Shown here: positions 18,851 to 26,529 of the stretch, one piece after another
How the letters are laid out: each line of letters starts with the position of its first letter
Numbering within the stretch: position 1 is the first letter of the stretch
NCBI RefSeq assembly: GCF_009184425.1
Contig: NZ_WELG01000001.1
Location: 723,033-787,032, forward strand
DNA from: Flagellimonas olearia
Lineage (GTDB): Bacteria; Bacteroidota; Bacteroidia; Flavobacteriales; Flavobacteriaceae
Length of the DNA: 64,000 nt
Direction: 5' to 3'
Made by a program: the position numbers and the translations under genes
Notes under the pieces: generated by a model
Told to the model about the DNA's origin: nothing
Database searches by the model: none
What the model saw: the letters and a program-made list of their open reading frames with translations, nothing else

Positions 18851-19885
18851 TTATCCATCTTTTTTATTGTAGTAGTCTTTGTACCACTCGATAAACTTCT
18901 TTACACCAAGCTTTACTGGTGTAGAGGGGCTATAACCGTAATCGTTGATCAAATCATCAACATCTGCCCATGTTTTTTCCACATCACCTGGCTGCATGGG
19001 CAACATTTGCTTTTTGGCCTTTATATGCAGTTCTTGTTCAATAATATCTATAAAATCCATCAATTTCACGGAATCATTATTGCCAATATTATATATCTTA
19101 TAAATATTTCCTTCCTCTTTTCTTTTCTGTGAAGGGCTTTCAATGATTCGCAAAATCCCCTCCACGATATCATCTACATAAGTAAAGTCCCTTTCCATTT
19201 TACCTTCATTGAATACCTTTATGGGTTTATTTTGGGTAATCGCATCAGTAAAAAGGAACAAGGCCATGTCTGGCCTTCCCCAAGGACCATATACTGTAAA
19301 AAACCTTAACCCAGTGGTCACAAACCCAAAAAGATGGCTGTAGGTATGCGCCATTAACTCGTTACTTTTTTTGGAAGCAGCATAAAGGCTTATGGGATGA
19401 TCAACATTGTCATCAGTTTTAAATGGTATTTTTTTATTGGAACCATAAACACTGGAGCTGCTGGCGTAGACTAAATGCTCAATACCATAGTTTCTACAAC
19501 ATTCCAATATATTCAAAAACCCGGTAATATTACTGTCAACATAAGCTTCGGGATTTTCCAAACTATACCTAACCCCTGCCTGTGCGGCGAGATTACATAC
19601 AACGTTAAATTTCTCCTTTTCAAATAATTTAGGAAGCTCTTGCCTATTTTCAAGGGACAACCTGATAAATTTTAGATTGGGATACTTTTTGCTTTCACAA
19701 AGCATATCCACATTTTCTGCACAATCCTTGGCTATTCCCAGCTGATTTAGCCTGGCATACTTAAGATTTATATCATAATAGTCATTTATATTATCAAGAG
19801 CCACCACTTCATGGCCATTTTCAAGAAGTCTTCTGGTAAGATGGAATCCGATAAAACCAGCAGTGCCCGTAACCAATATTTTCAT
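18851..19885 (-). CDS. UDP-glucuronate 4-epimerase-like protein
   Basis: 344 aa SDR epimerase. VTGTAGFIGFHL at 5-16, SSSSVYG at 142-148 and catalytic Y168/K172 in LYAASKKSNE. The DNINDYYD segment after the Rossmann fold and TTGLRFFTVYGPWGRPDMA belong to the GlcA 4-epimerase (CapI/LpsL) branch. With Ugd it would supply UDP-galacturonate. This matches a pectate-lyase-like gene divergently transcribed 337 bp away. It is probably the first gene of a minus-strand run through 14985. Confidence 0.85.
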   Translation of the reverse strand: MKILVTGTAGFIGFHLTRRLLENGHEVVALDNINDYYDINLKYARLNQLGIAKDCAENVDMLCESKKYPNLKFIRLSLENRQELPKLFEKEKFNVVCNLAAQAGVRYSLENPEAYVDSNITGFLNILECCRNYGIEHLVYASSSSVYGSNKKIPFKTDDNVDHPISLYAASKKSNELMAHTYSHLFGFVTTGLRFFTVYGPWGRPDMALFLFTDAITQNKPIKVFNEGKMERDFTYVDDIVEGILRIIESPSQKRKEEGNIYKIYNIGNNDSVKLMDFIDIIEQELHIKAKKQMLPMQPGDVEKTWADVDDLINDYGYSPSTPVKLGVKKFIEWYKDYYNKKDG

Positions 19886-19930
19886 TTGATATATAATTCA
19901 ATTTGATATTACAAAGTTGCTAAATCCATA

Positions 19931-19950
19931 TTGAAACATCATGGTTTCAA
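19931..19950. promoter_or_regulatory. Inverted repeat TTGAAAC-N6-GTTTCAA
   Basis: Perfect 7-bp arms around ATCATG, 46 bp upstream of the epimerase start at 19885. Size and symmetry suit a dimeric regulator site, but a promoter-proximal hairpin is equally possible. Confidence 0.4.
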
Positions 19951-20019
19951 ACAGGAAAATATGGGCTAATGTTAAGGTGAAGCAAACAAAATAGGTAGTT
20001 CATCGATTTTTCTGTTAAA

Positions 20020-20037
20020 ATCACTCGATGAAGTGAT
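20020..20037. promoter_or_regulatory. Inverted repeat ATCACT-N6-AGTGAT
   Basis: Perfect 6-bp arms around CGATGA, with a TCGATG hexamer in the centre. It lies mid-way between the divergent epimerase and lyase genes. Confidence 0.4.
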
Positions 20038-20133
20038 CTGTTTTATCGATGTATTACGTAAGTCCGTGAAAATTTTGTGTATAACTAGATGATAACTTAT
20101 GAGAGAGGATAAATCATTGATTCTTAATTCCCT

Positions 20134-20141
20134 TAAATTTG
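20134..20141 (+). promoter_or_regulatory. Candidate -7 element (TAAATTTG) for the lyase gene
   Basis: TAAATTTG matches TAnnTTTG 81 bp upstream of the lyase start. A TTG lies only 14 bp upstream, shorter than the usual spacing, so the -33 part is doubtful. Confidence 0.35.
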
Positions 20142-20222
20142 CAATCAAAAGTGCATTTCATCGAATAAATCAATCTTTTTATCTAAAAAACAAAGTTTCA
20201 TCGTTAATTTTACAGTACCCCA

Positions 20223-21734
20223 ATGAAGATAATTATGAAAAGATTGCTTTTTAAAACAAAAATGACATCAATCATCCTATTCCTTAGCCTTTTGCTTGGA
20301 TCATGTAATAAGGACAGTGATTTGTTTTACGATATTGTTCAGGAAGATATTGAGGAGACTATAGATGAGAACCAATCTGAACAAGGAGAAACCCCTGGCG
20401 AAAGCGTTGTTGACAATGAGGTTTCCAGTGAATTGAAAGCTTTCCCAACCGCTTTTGGAGCTGGTGCTTATGTCACTGGAGGAAGAGGAGGCAAAGTTAT
20501 TTATGTTTCCAATTTAAATGATAGTGGCCCCGGAAGTCTGCGGGATGCCTTGGAGGCATCTGGCAAACGGATGATTGTGTTTTCCGTTGCTGGAGTCATT
20601 AATCTTGAGTCTAGTTTATTCGTTAGAAATGGTGATTTCACAATTTCCGGCCAAACGGCCCCTGCAGGCGGGATAACAATAGCGGGTGCCCGTGTTGTTT
20701 TTCAGGATAGTGACAATATGATTATCAGATATATTAGGTTTAGAGGAGGTGTTGGCAGCCATAATGATTCTGTAAGCGGTTATTATCTTGATGGAGCCAT
20801 ATTCGACCATTGTTCTGTTGGATTTGGTGCGGACGAAGCTATTAGTATAATAACGGATGTTGTTGGTAAGACGACAAGTAATATTACACTTCAACGGTCT
20901 TTGATGGGAGATAGCAAAACCGGTGGATTGTTTGGTTCAAGCGAAAACCCTTCGGGAGTAGGGGATATCTCTGTACTGGAGAATCTATGGTATAATATAA
21001 CCCATAGATTTCCCAACATTTATTCTGATGGAAATGTTGAGGTAATAAATAATGTGATTTGGAGATATGTATACAGGACCAGTAGCAATACGGATGGATA
21101 TAAGTTGAATCATATCAATAACTGGCATTTGTTTTCCCCAACAAACTCGTTTGAATCATTGTATAAAACGGGCCCAAAACATTCCATTTGGAGTTCAAGT
21201 GATCGAGCTCCTTCAATTTATAGCCATGGTAATGTTTATGAACCATACTATTCAAATCCTGATATTGACAACTTTGATGATAGTTGGAGTATTCATGTGA
21301 CTTATGATAATTCATTGAAAAGGGACGACCCTTTGCCTAAAAACTTCAAAAGTGATTTGGACTTTCCATTGTTGGGTGCACCAATTAATATAAAAACGGC
21401 ATATGAGGCTTTCAGCGACGTATCTACAAATGTAGGGGCAAATGCAAGGCTTGACGCCAATGGAAATGTTTTAAACAATCTCGACGTTTTGGATGTTGAA
21501 TACTTAGATGCCGTAACTTCCGGTACGATTTTACCAAGGAGAGACCAATTGACCCAATATATAGTGCCGCCTATAAATGGAGGAGCCCATTATGTGGATA
21601 ATGATAATGATGGTATGCCTGATGAATGGGAGGAAGCCAATGGTTTGGACACCTCTATAGATGACAGTGCTCAGGACAAAGATGGTGACGGGTATACCAA
21701 TCTCGAGGAGTTCTTGAATCTTGTAGATTTATAG
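20223..21734 (+). CDS. Pectate-lyase-like (PL1 family) lipoprotein
   Basis: 503 aa. A hydrophobic leader ends in the lipobox LLLGSC (Cys28), predicting an outer-membrane or surface lipoprotein; an acidic linker follows. The mature part reads FGAGAYVTGGRGGKVIYVSN, SGPGSLRDAL and FSVAGVINL, the hallmark N-terminal stretch of PL1 pectate lyases with a right-handed beta-helix. The last 45 residues have two aspartate-rich loops (DNDNDGMPDE, DKDGDGYTNLEE), thrombospondin-3/EF-hand-like calcium sites common in flavobacterial secreted enzymes. Lyases of this family cleave polygalacturonate by beta-elimination. Within this locus it may trim the locus' own uronate polymer, or may use plant or algal pectin; its position favours the first. 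It ends at a strong terminator. Confidence 0.85.
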   Translation: MKIIMKRLLFKTKMTSIILFLSLLLGSCNKDSDLFYDIVQEDIEETIDENQSEQGETPGESVVDNEVSSELKAFPTAFGAGAYVTGGRGGKVIYVSNLNDSGPGSLRDALEASGKRMIVFSVAGVINLESSLFVRNGDFTISGQTAPAGGITIAGARVVFQDSDNMIIRYIRFRGGVGSHNDSVSGYYLDGAIFDHCSVGFGADEAISIITDVVGKTTSNITLQRSLMGDSKTGGLFGSSENPSGVGDISVLENLWYNITHRFPNIYSDGNVEVINNVIWRYVYRTSSNTDGYKLNHINNWHLFSPTNSFESLYKTGPKHSIWSSSDRAPSIYSHGNVYEPYYSNPDIDNFDDSWSIHVTYDNSLKRDDPLPKNFKSDLDFPLLGAPINIKTAYEAFSDVSTNVGANARLDANGNVLNNLDVLDVEYLDAVTSGTILPRRDQLTQYIVPPINGGAHYVDNDNDGMPDEWEEANGLDTSIDDSAQDKDGDGYTNLEEFLNLVDL

Positions 21735-21753
21735 AATAAACCTGAAAAATATG

Positions 21754-21786
21754 AAAAGAGCCCACTATCCAGTGGGCTCTTTTTTT
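21754..21786. terminator. Bidirectional rho-independent terminator
   Basis: Perfect 13-bp stem (AAAAGAGCCCACT with AGTGGGCTCTTTT), 4-nt loop ATCC and a T tract on the plus strand. It lies between the converging lyase gene and the second asnB-type gene and can serve both. Confidence 0.9.
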
Positions 21787-21807
21787 GACCATATTGGATT
21801 TTTTTGA

Positions 21808-23622
21808 TCAAATGGTATTCATCTTATCATACATAGTGTACCATTTTGCCAGCATATACAATTTCCAAATATTGGCGGAATGATCTGCTTGCCCTGTAAA
21901 ATGTTCATCTAGAATAGACTTGCATTTGGAGACATTTAAATTAGGTACTCTGGTTAAAAAATCATCATTTAGGGTATTTTTAAACTCATCCTTTAAATCC
22001 TCCCTTATCCACTTGGCCAGAGGTATTGAAAAACCTTTCTTGGGTTGGTTAAAAATGGTTTCGGGGATATACTCATTTAAGAGATCTCTTAAAATTCGTT
22101 TTTGTCGATTACGTTGATAACGAAAAGACACAGGCAAGGTTCTGGCAAATTCTATAATTCTGTAATCAAGAAAAGGACTGCGAACCTCAACGGATGAAGC
22201 CATGCTTGCTCGATCTACCTTCACGTTACTGTCGTTTTCCAACCAGAGTTTGATATTAAGATCGGCAGCCTTTTGTAGAAAATCATTGGACCAAGATTTG
22301 TAACCTTGGTAATGCTTCATCCAACCCTGTTGCTTTGTTTTAAGGAGCATTCCCTTTCTGGAAAAAATATTTTCAATAAATCCATTTCGATCTTTTGTGA
22401 GCAACGCATTTCTTACCCTATGGTTGTTTTGTCCAATAAAATTCAGGAAAACGGGCTTAGAAAGAAATTTGCGGATTCCAAAAGGGATGTCAATAATAGA
22501 TTTATGTTTGATCAATGAATCGAAATAGGTATAGCCTAAAAAGCTTTCATCGCCACCATCACCTGCCAATGCCACCGTTACATGATTTTTTGCCACTGCA
22601 TTTAGTAACAACGTAGGCAATGCGGAGCTATCAGCAAATGGCTCTCCATATATTTCGGTGACTTTGGGAATAAGAGATGAGATATCTGAAATACGACAGA
22701 TTATTGTTCTATGATTGGAACCAATGATCGTTGCATATTCTTCAGCTTTTTGGCTTTCATCATATTCCTTAACATCAAAGCCCACAGAAAAGGTATTAAT
22801 GGGGTCTTTGGAAACTTTCATGGCAATACTGGATACTAATGCAGAATCAATTCCACCCGATAGAAAAGCACCGATAGGGACATCGGATTGCAGTCTAATC
22901 TTAACGGCATCAAAAAGCAATTCTTTTAATTCTTCTTTGGCCAACGCATAATTTCGTTTCTTTTTGGAAACGGGTTTAAGGTTCCAGTATTCATTGATTG
23001 TTTTACTGTTATCGTTAAGGTTGATGGTCATAAAATTGCCAGGGGGGAGTTTGTAAACATCCTTTACAATGGTATATGGACTTGGAATGAACATGCAATC
23101 CAAGTAAATGGAAACGGCCTCTTCATCCACTTTTTTGCCCTTAAGCAACGGTTGAATTTGGCTACAAATCTCAAAAGTCCCATCTTTCCAGTAATAATAA
23201 AAGGGTTTCACACCCAATCGATCTCGAGCACAGAAAATAGTTTTGGCATGTTCGTCATAGATACAGAAGGCAAACATTCCATTTATTTTCTGCAAAAGTG
23301 CTTCTCCCCATTCTTGATAACCAACAAGCAATACTTCGGTGTCGCTTTCAGTACAAAAGGTATGTCCAAGACTTTGAAGCTCAACCTTTAAATCTTTGTA
23401 GTTATATATTTCCCCATTAAAGACGATGTATAAATGTCCGTGGCGCATGGGTTGATTGGAACGTGGGTCAAGATCCAGAATAGACAGACGTAGGTGTCCA
23501 AGATACAGATTGTCTTTTTTTTGGATTCCCATATGATCAGGACCTCTATATTTAATGGATTCCAACTTAAGCCTGACATTTTCTTCTTCAAATGGTATGT
23601 TAGTTAGATAAATTCCACACAT
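21808..23622 (-). CDS. asnB: AsnB-type glutamine-dependent amidotransferase (second copy)
   Basis: 604 aa. Catalytic Cys2 (MCGIYLTN), RGPDH at 26-30, NGEIYN at 69-74 and PP-loop SGGIDS at 255-260. The synthetase domain keeps GDGGDESFLGY. Clearly diverged from the copy at 5212-7113, so it is not a recent duplicate. It lies directly downstream of the FemAB/GNAT-type acyltransferase and the PglC-like transferase on the same strand. Either housekeeping asparagine synthesis or amidation of a uronic acid is possible; location favours the latter. Confidence 0.85.
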   Translation of the reverse strand: MCGIYLTNIPFEEENVRLKLESIKYRGPDHMGIQKKDNLYLGHLRLSILDLDPRSNQPMRHGHLYIVFNGEIYNYKDLKVELQSLGHTFCTESDTEVLLVGYQEWGEALLQKINGMFAFCIYDEHAKTIFCARDRLGVKPFYYYWKDGTFEICSQIQPLLKGKKVDEEAVSIYLDCMFIPSPYTIVKDVYKLPPGNFMTINLNDNSKTINEYWNLKPVSKKKRNYALAKEELKELLFDAVKIRLQSDVPIGAFLSGGIDSALVSSIAMKVSKDPINTFSVGFDVKEYDESQKAEEYATIIGSNHRTIICRISDISSLIPKVTEIYGEPFADSSALPTLLLNAVAKNHVTVALAGDGGDESFLGYTYFDSLIKHKSIIDIPFGIRKFLSKPVFLNFIGQNNHRVRNALLTKDRNGFIENIFSRKGMLLKTKQQGWMKHYQGYKSWSNDFLQKAADLNIKLWLENDSNVKVDRASMASSVEVRSPFLDYRIIEFARTLPVSFRYQRNRQKRILRDLLNEYIPETIFNQPKKGFSIPLAKWIREDLKDEFKNTLNDDFLTRVPNLNVSKCKSILDEHFTGQADHSANIWKLYMLAKWYTMYDKMNTI

Positions 23623-23706
23623 ATGTTGTTGTTTGGTTCAAATATCAATTCCTGAACTCGTTTAAATGGTTAACAAATAAAATAGGTTCATTGGATAAAA
23701 ACTTGT

Positions 23707-24693
23707 TTAATTATCCTTTTTGAGGACCTTGCGGTATACTTTCCGGGCAAATTGTTTGAGACGGAAATAAAAGATTAATATAGTAGCAATTAGGATGGAC
23801 TTGGGTGATCTCTTATCGTACAGTATATGATGTTCGAAAGAATATTTTTTGGTTGCCCATCTGTGTTTGTAACCATAGGAACCTTTGCCCAAATCATAAA
23901 ACTTGAACTTTTTGTTAATGGAATATTCAATGTTCTTGATTAGACGAATATTTCCAATCCCATACTTAAGGAAATCATCATCCAAGATAGGAATGGCACT
24001 AAAAAGAAATTCTGATGAATTATAATTGAAACTTACGGCTATGGGGGTTCCGCTTACTTCAACACTGGTGATAGAAGCCTGGTTGTTCTGGATTAGCCTA
24101 AAAAATAGACTTTTATACCAATTCTTGATTTCAATTGGAGAGTGTGCGTTGGTTGTGTTTTTGTTCGTGAATCTTTTGTCTATCAGGAGGAACAGGGATT
24201 CAAAAAGGTATTCGTATTTTTCTACTGGGATATTGCTCTCATAAACCTTATATTCCACAAGGAGTTCACCTTCCATTTTTTTCTTGCTTGCAACAAGTTT
24301 CTTTTTTCTTCTACCACTTAATTTATCGGCCAAATATGAGTTTATTGAGTCATAATTGTTCAAATCTATAAGGTAGCCGTAGTATTGTTTTGATTTTAGA
24401 ACCCCCATTTTATTAGGGATGTTGGTGGTATCAATATGCACAAAATCAGGGATGTCATAAATTAAAAATACTTTGCCTTTAAAGTCATCCTCTAGTCCCG
24501 TTTGATCCAATGAGTAGGAAATACCACAGGTTTTGTACTTACCTACGTTGGTATAGAGCGGAAGAAATTTGTTCTTGGTAAAAGAGACACCTTTTATAGA
24601 ACGGAAATTATGGGCTTGCTTACCATGAAAAAAACTTTTCATCCATTCTTCAGCATATATATCGGAAGTAAAAGGATTGTTTTCAATCATCAT
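23707..24693 (-). CDS. FemAB/GNAT-type acyltransferase (Acetyltransf_6), third paralogue
   Basis: 328 aa. Opens like the gene at 2142-3143 (a WMKSFFHGKQAHNFRSIKG-like segment and an NVGKYKTCGI segment). It ends with KGSYGYKHRWA and FEHHILYD, the same signature as the two genes at the window start. Most diverged of the three. It follows the PglC-like gene by 9 bp in the same operon, the place where loci of the pgl type often carry the PglD sugar N-acetyltransferase. I infer it acylates the 4-amino sugar made by the dehydratase/aminotransferase pair or the corresponding lipid-linked sugar. Confidence 0.75.
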   Translation of the reverse strand: MMIENNPFTSDIYAEEWMKSFFHGKQAHNFRSIKGVSFTKNKFLPLYTNVGKYKTCGISYSLDQTGLEDDFKGKVFLIYDIPDFVHIDTTNIPNKMGVLKSKQYYGYLIDLNNYDSINSYLADKLSGRRKKKLVASKKKMEGELLVEYKVYESNIPVEKYEYLFESLFLLIDKRFTNKNTTNAHSPIEIKNWYKSLFFRLIQNNQASITSVEVSGTPIAVSFNYNSSEFLFSAIPILDDDFLKYGIGNIRLIKNIEYSINKKFKFYDLGKGSYGYKHRWATKKYSFEHHILYDKRSPKSILIATILIFYFRLKQFARKVYRKVLKKDN

Positions 24694-24702
24694 AATGAAA
24701 AA

Positions 24703-25296
24703 TCATTTTAGGTTTAGGATTGATTTCATGGTCAAGCATATTATTTTCAAATCTGTCACAAAACTTTGTTGGCTGATATATTCTTTGTTTAAGCTCAACT
24801 TTTTGGGCATAATTTCCTCAATGTACTTTTTGTGTGGATCAGGAGCATCTTTTAATAGCTCATTCTCGTTTCTGAACAAAATGGATGCATAATCGGTTAT
24901 CCCAGGTTTTACGTTTAAAACCTTTAAGTCTTCAGGGCTGTACAGGTCTACATACTTTCTTACTTCGGGTCTTGGACCAACCATACTCATTTGGCCCAAA
25001 AGGACGTTGAACAGTTGAGGCAGTTCGTCAATCTTAAGCTTTCTTAAATAATAACCCACCGATGTGACCCTAGGATCCCGGTCACCTACGGTTATCAACC
25101 CTTTCTTGTCCGAGTTGAGATACATTGTCCTGAATTTGAAGATATTAAAATCGTTGTTGTATCTCCCCACACGTTTCTGTTTGTAAATGATTGGTCCCTT
25201 GGAACTCAGTTTGATCAATACTGATGAAAGCAATAATATGGGGCTGGTCAGCACTATCCCAACTGATGAAAGAAAAATATCAAGTATACGTTTCAT
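24703..25296 (-). CDS. PglC-like initiating sugar-phosphate transferase (bacterial sugar transferase family)
   Basis: 197 aa, the short monotopic form. One N-terminal re-entrant hydrophobic segment (residues 8-30), KRVGR at 41-45, FKFRTM at 53-58, the catalytic Asp-Glu pair D90-E91 in KIDELPQL, and MVGPRPE at 105-111. The family transfers a sugar-1-phosphate from UDP-sugar to undecaprenyl phosphate and so starts the repeat unit. The small size and the pgl-type neighbours suggest a UDP-diNAcBac-like or GalNAc substrate. Confidence 0.9.
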   Translation of the reverse strand: MKRILDIFLSSVGIVLTSPILLLSSVLIKLSSKGPIIYKQKRVGRYNNDFNIFKFRTMYLNSDKKGLITVGDRDPRVTSVGYYLRKLKIDELPQLFNVLLGQMSMVGPRPEVRKYVDLYSPEDLKVLNVKPGITDYASILFRNENELLKDAPDPHKKYIEEIMPKKLSLNKEYISQQSFVTDLKIICLTMKSILNLK

Positions 25297-25311
25297 ATGA
25301 TAAAGTCTAGC

Positions 25312-26529
25312 CTATGTAGTTGCCATTAAAACCGATTCCACACAGGATGCGACCGTTTCGCACACGTGTATTATTTCTTCCTTGGTCAACTGGGGGTATA
25401 TGGGCAAGGAGATTTCATTCTCGTATAGGGCAAAGGCCGTTGGGCAATCTTCAATGCGGTACCCCATTGATTTGAACAAACTCAAAAGCGGCAGAGGTTG
25501 AAAATGTACATTCACGGCAACATCCTTGGAAGAAATCTGATTTATAATCTCATCTCTTTGCTTTTCATTCACATTTTTGATCCGGAGTGCATAGATATGA
25601 CAAGAAGATATAGTAGCGCCATCACTGTAATTCGGGAGGATGGCCCATTTTTTTTCGCTAAAATACTTGTTGTACGTCAAGAAGATATCTTTCCTTTTTG
25701 GTAAAATAACGTCCTTGTAAATGGCCAATTGTCCTAGACCTATTGCGGCAAGTACATCGGGCATATTTATTTTTAGACCTGGGTAAACAATATCATACCG
25801 CCAAGCACCTGCCTTTGTTTTGGTAAAGGCGTCTTTGGTCTGTCCGTTAAGGGAGTAACATCGAAGATCGGCATAAAGTTCCGCATTGTCAAAAGGCTCT
25901 GGAAAGTTGAGACATATGGCCCCGCCTTCGGCGGTGGTCACGTTTTTTACTGCGTGTAACGAGAAAATGGTCACATCCGTATGCTGGCCTACCGAAACAC
26001 CTCTGTACTTTGCGCCCAAGGAGTGTGCGGCATCAGAAATAATCAATATTCTTGCAAGCTTTTCTTGAATTTCGTTTGAAGGTTCAAACAGATGTGCTTT
26101 GCGGTTTATCAGCGTATTTAAAGCTTCATAATCGCAGGGCCACCCTCCTATATCCACGGGCATTATGGCCTTGGTTTTTTTATTGATGGCTTTCTCAATA
26201 TTGGACATTGATATATTGAAATCATCACCAACGTCAACAATTACGGGAGTTCCACCTGCATGAATAACACTCAATGCTGTGGCAGCATAGGTGTAGGCAG
26301 GAACAATGACTTCATCTCCCTCCTGTATTCCAAACCATTTTAGCATTAGTAAGGCACCAGACGTCCAAGAGTTTACACAGAGAACTTTTGGAGCTTGACA
26401 AAATCTCTCAATCTGGTTCTCCAGTTCTTTTACTTTTGGTCCTGTGGTTATCCAACCAGAATTTAAAGAATCTAAAACTTCATTTTTGATATTCTCATCA
26501 ATATAGGGAGGTGAAAAAGGTATTTTCAT
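25312..26529 (-). CDS. DegT/DnrJ/EryC1/StrS-family sugar aminotransferase (PglE-like)
   Basis: 405 aa from the chosen start. The start at 26529 makes an ATGA overlap with the upstream glycosyltransferase stop and gives the usual MKIPFSPPYID opening; the longer frame from 26586 would overlap 61 bp. SDAAHS (165-170) and the PLP lysine K195 in LHAVKNVTTAEGG are clear. It transfers an amino group from glutamate to a 4-keto sugar nucleotide. The WbpM/PglF-like dehydratase at 27892 would supply the UDP-4-keto-6-deoxy-HexNAc substrate. Confidence 0.88.
   Translation of the reverse strand: MKIPFSPPYIDENIKNEVLDSLNSGWITTGPKVKELENQIERFCQAPKVLCVNSWTSGALLMLKWFGIQEGDEVIVPAYTYAATALSVIHAGGTPVIVDVGDDFNISMSNIEKAINKKTKAIMPVDIGGWPCDYEALNTLINRKAHLFEPSNEIQEKLARILIISDAAHSLGAKYRGVSVGQHTDVTIFSLHAVKNVTTAEGGAICLNFPEPFDNAELYADLRCYSLNGQTKDAFTKTKAGAWRYDIVYPGLKINMPDVLAAIGLGQLAIYKDVILPKRKDIFLTYNKYFSEKKWAILPNYSDGATISSCHIYALRIKNVNEKQRDEIINQISSKDVAVNVHFQPLPLLSLFKSMGYRIEDCPTAFALYENEISLPIYPQLTKEEIIHVCETVASCVESVLMATT

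Larger units (their letters stand above)
19886..20222. other. 337-bp divergent intergenic region with dyads and repeated CATCGA
   Basis: No ORF is visible. It separates the minus-strand epimerase from the plus-strand lyase gene. It holds two perfect inverted repeats, each with a 6-nt spacer, four exact CATCGA/TCGATG hexamers plus a fifth CATCG, and one TAnnTTTG box. It is therefore the likely control region for both directions. Confidence 0.7.

Noticed and set aside
5212-23622. The two asnB-type genes as flanks of a duplicated or transposed segment
   Set aside because: They are clearly diverged in sequence and length and no repeats were seen at their borders.
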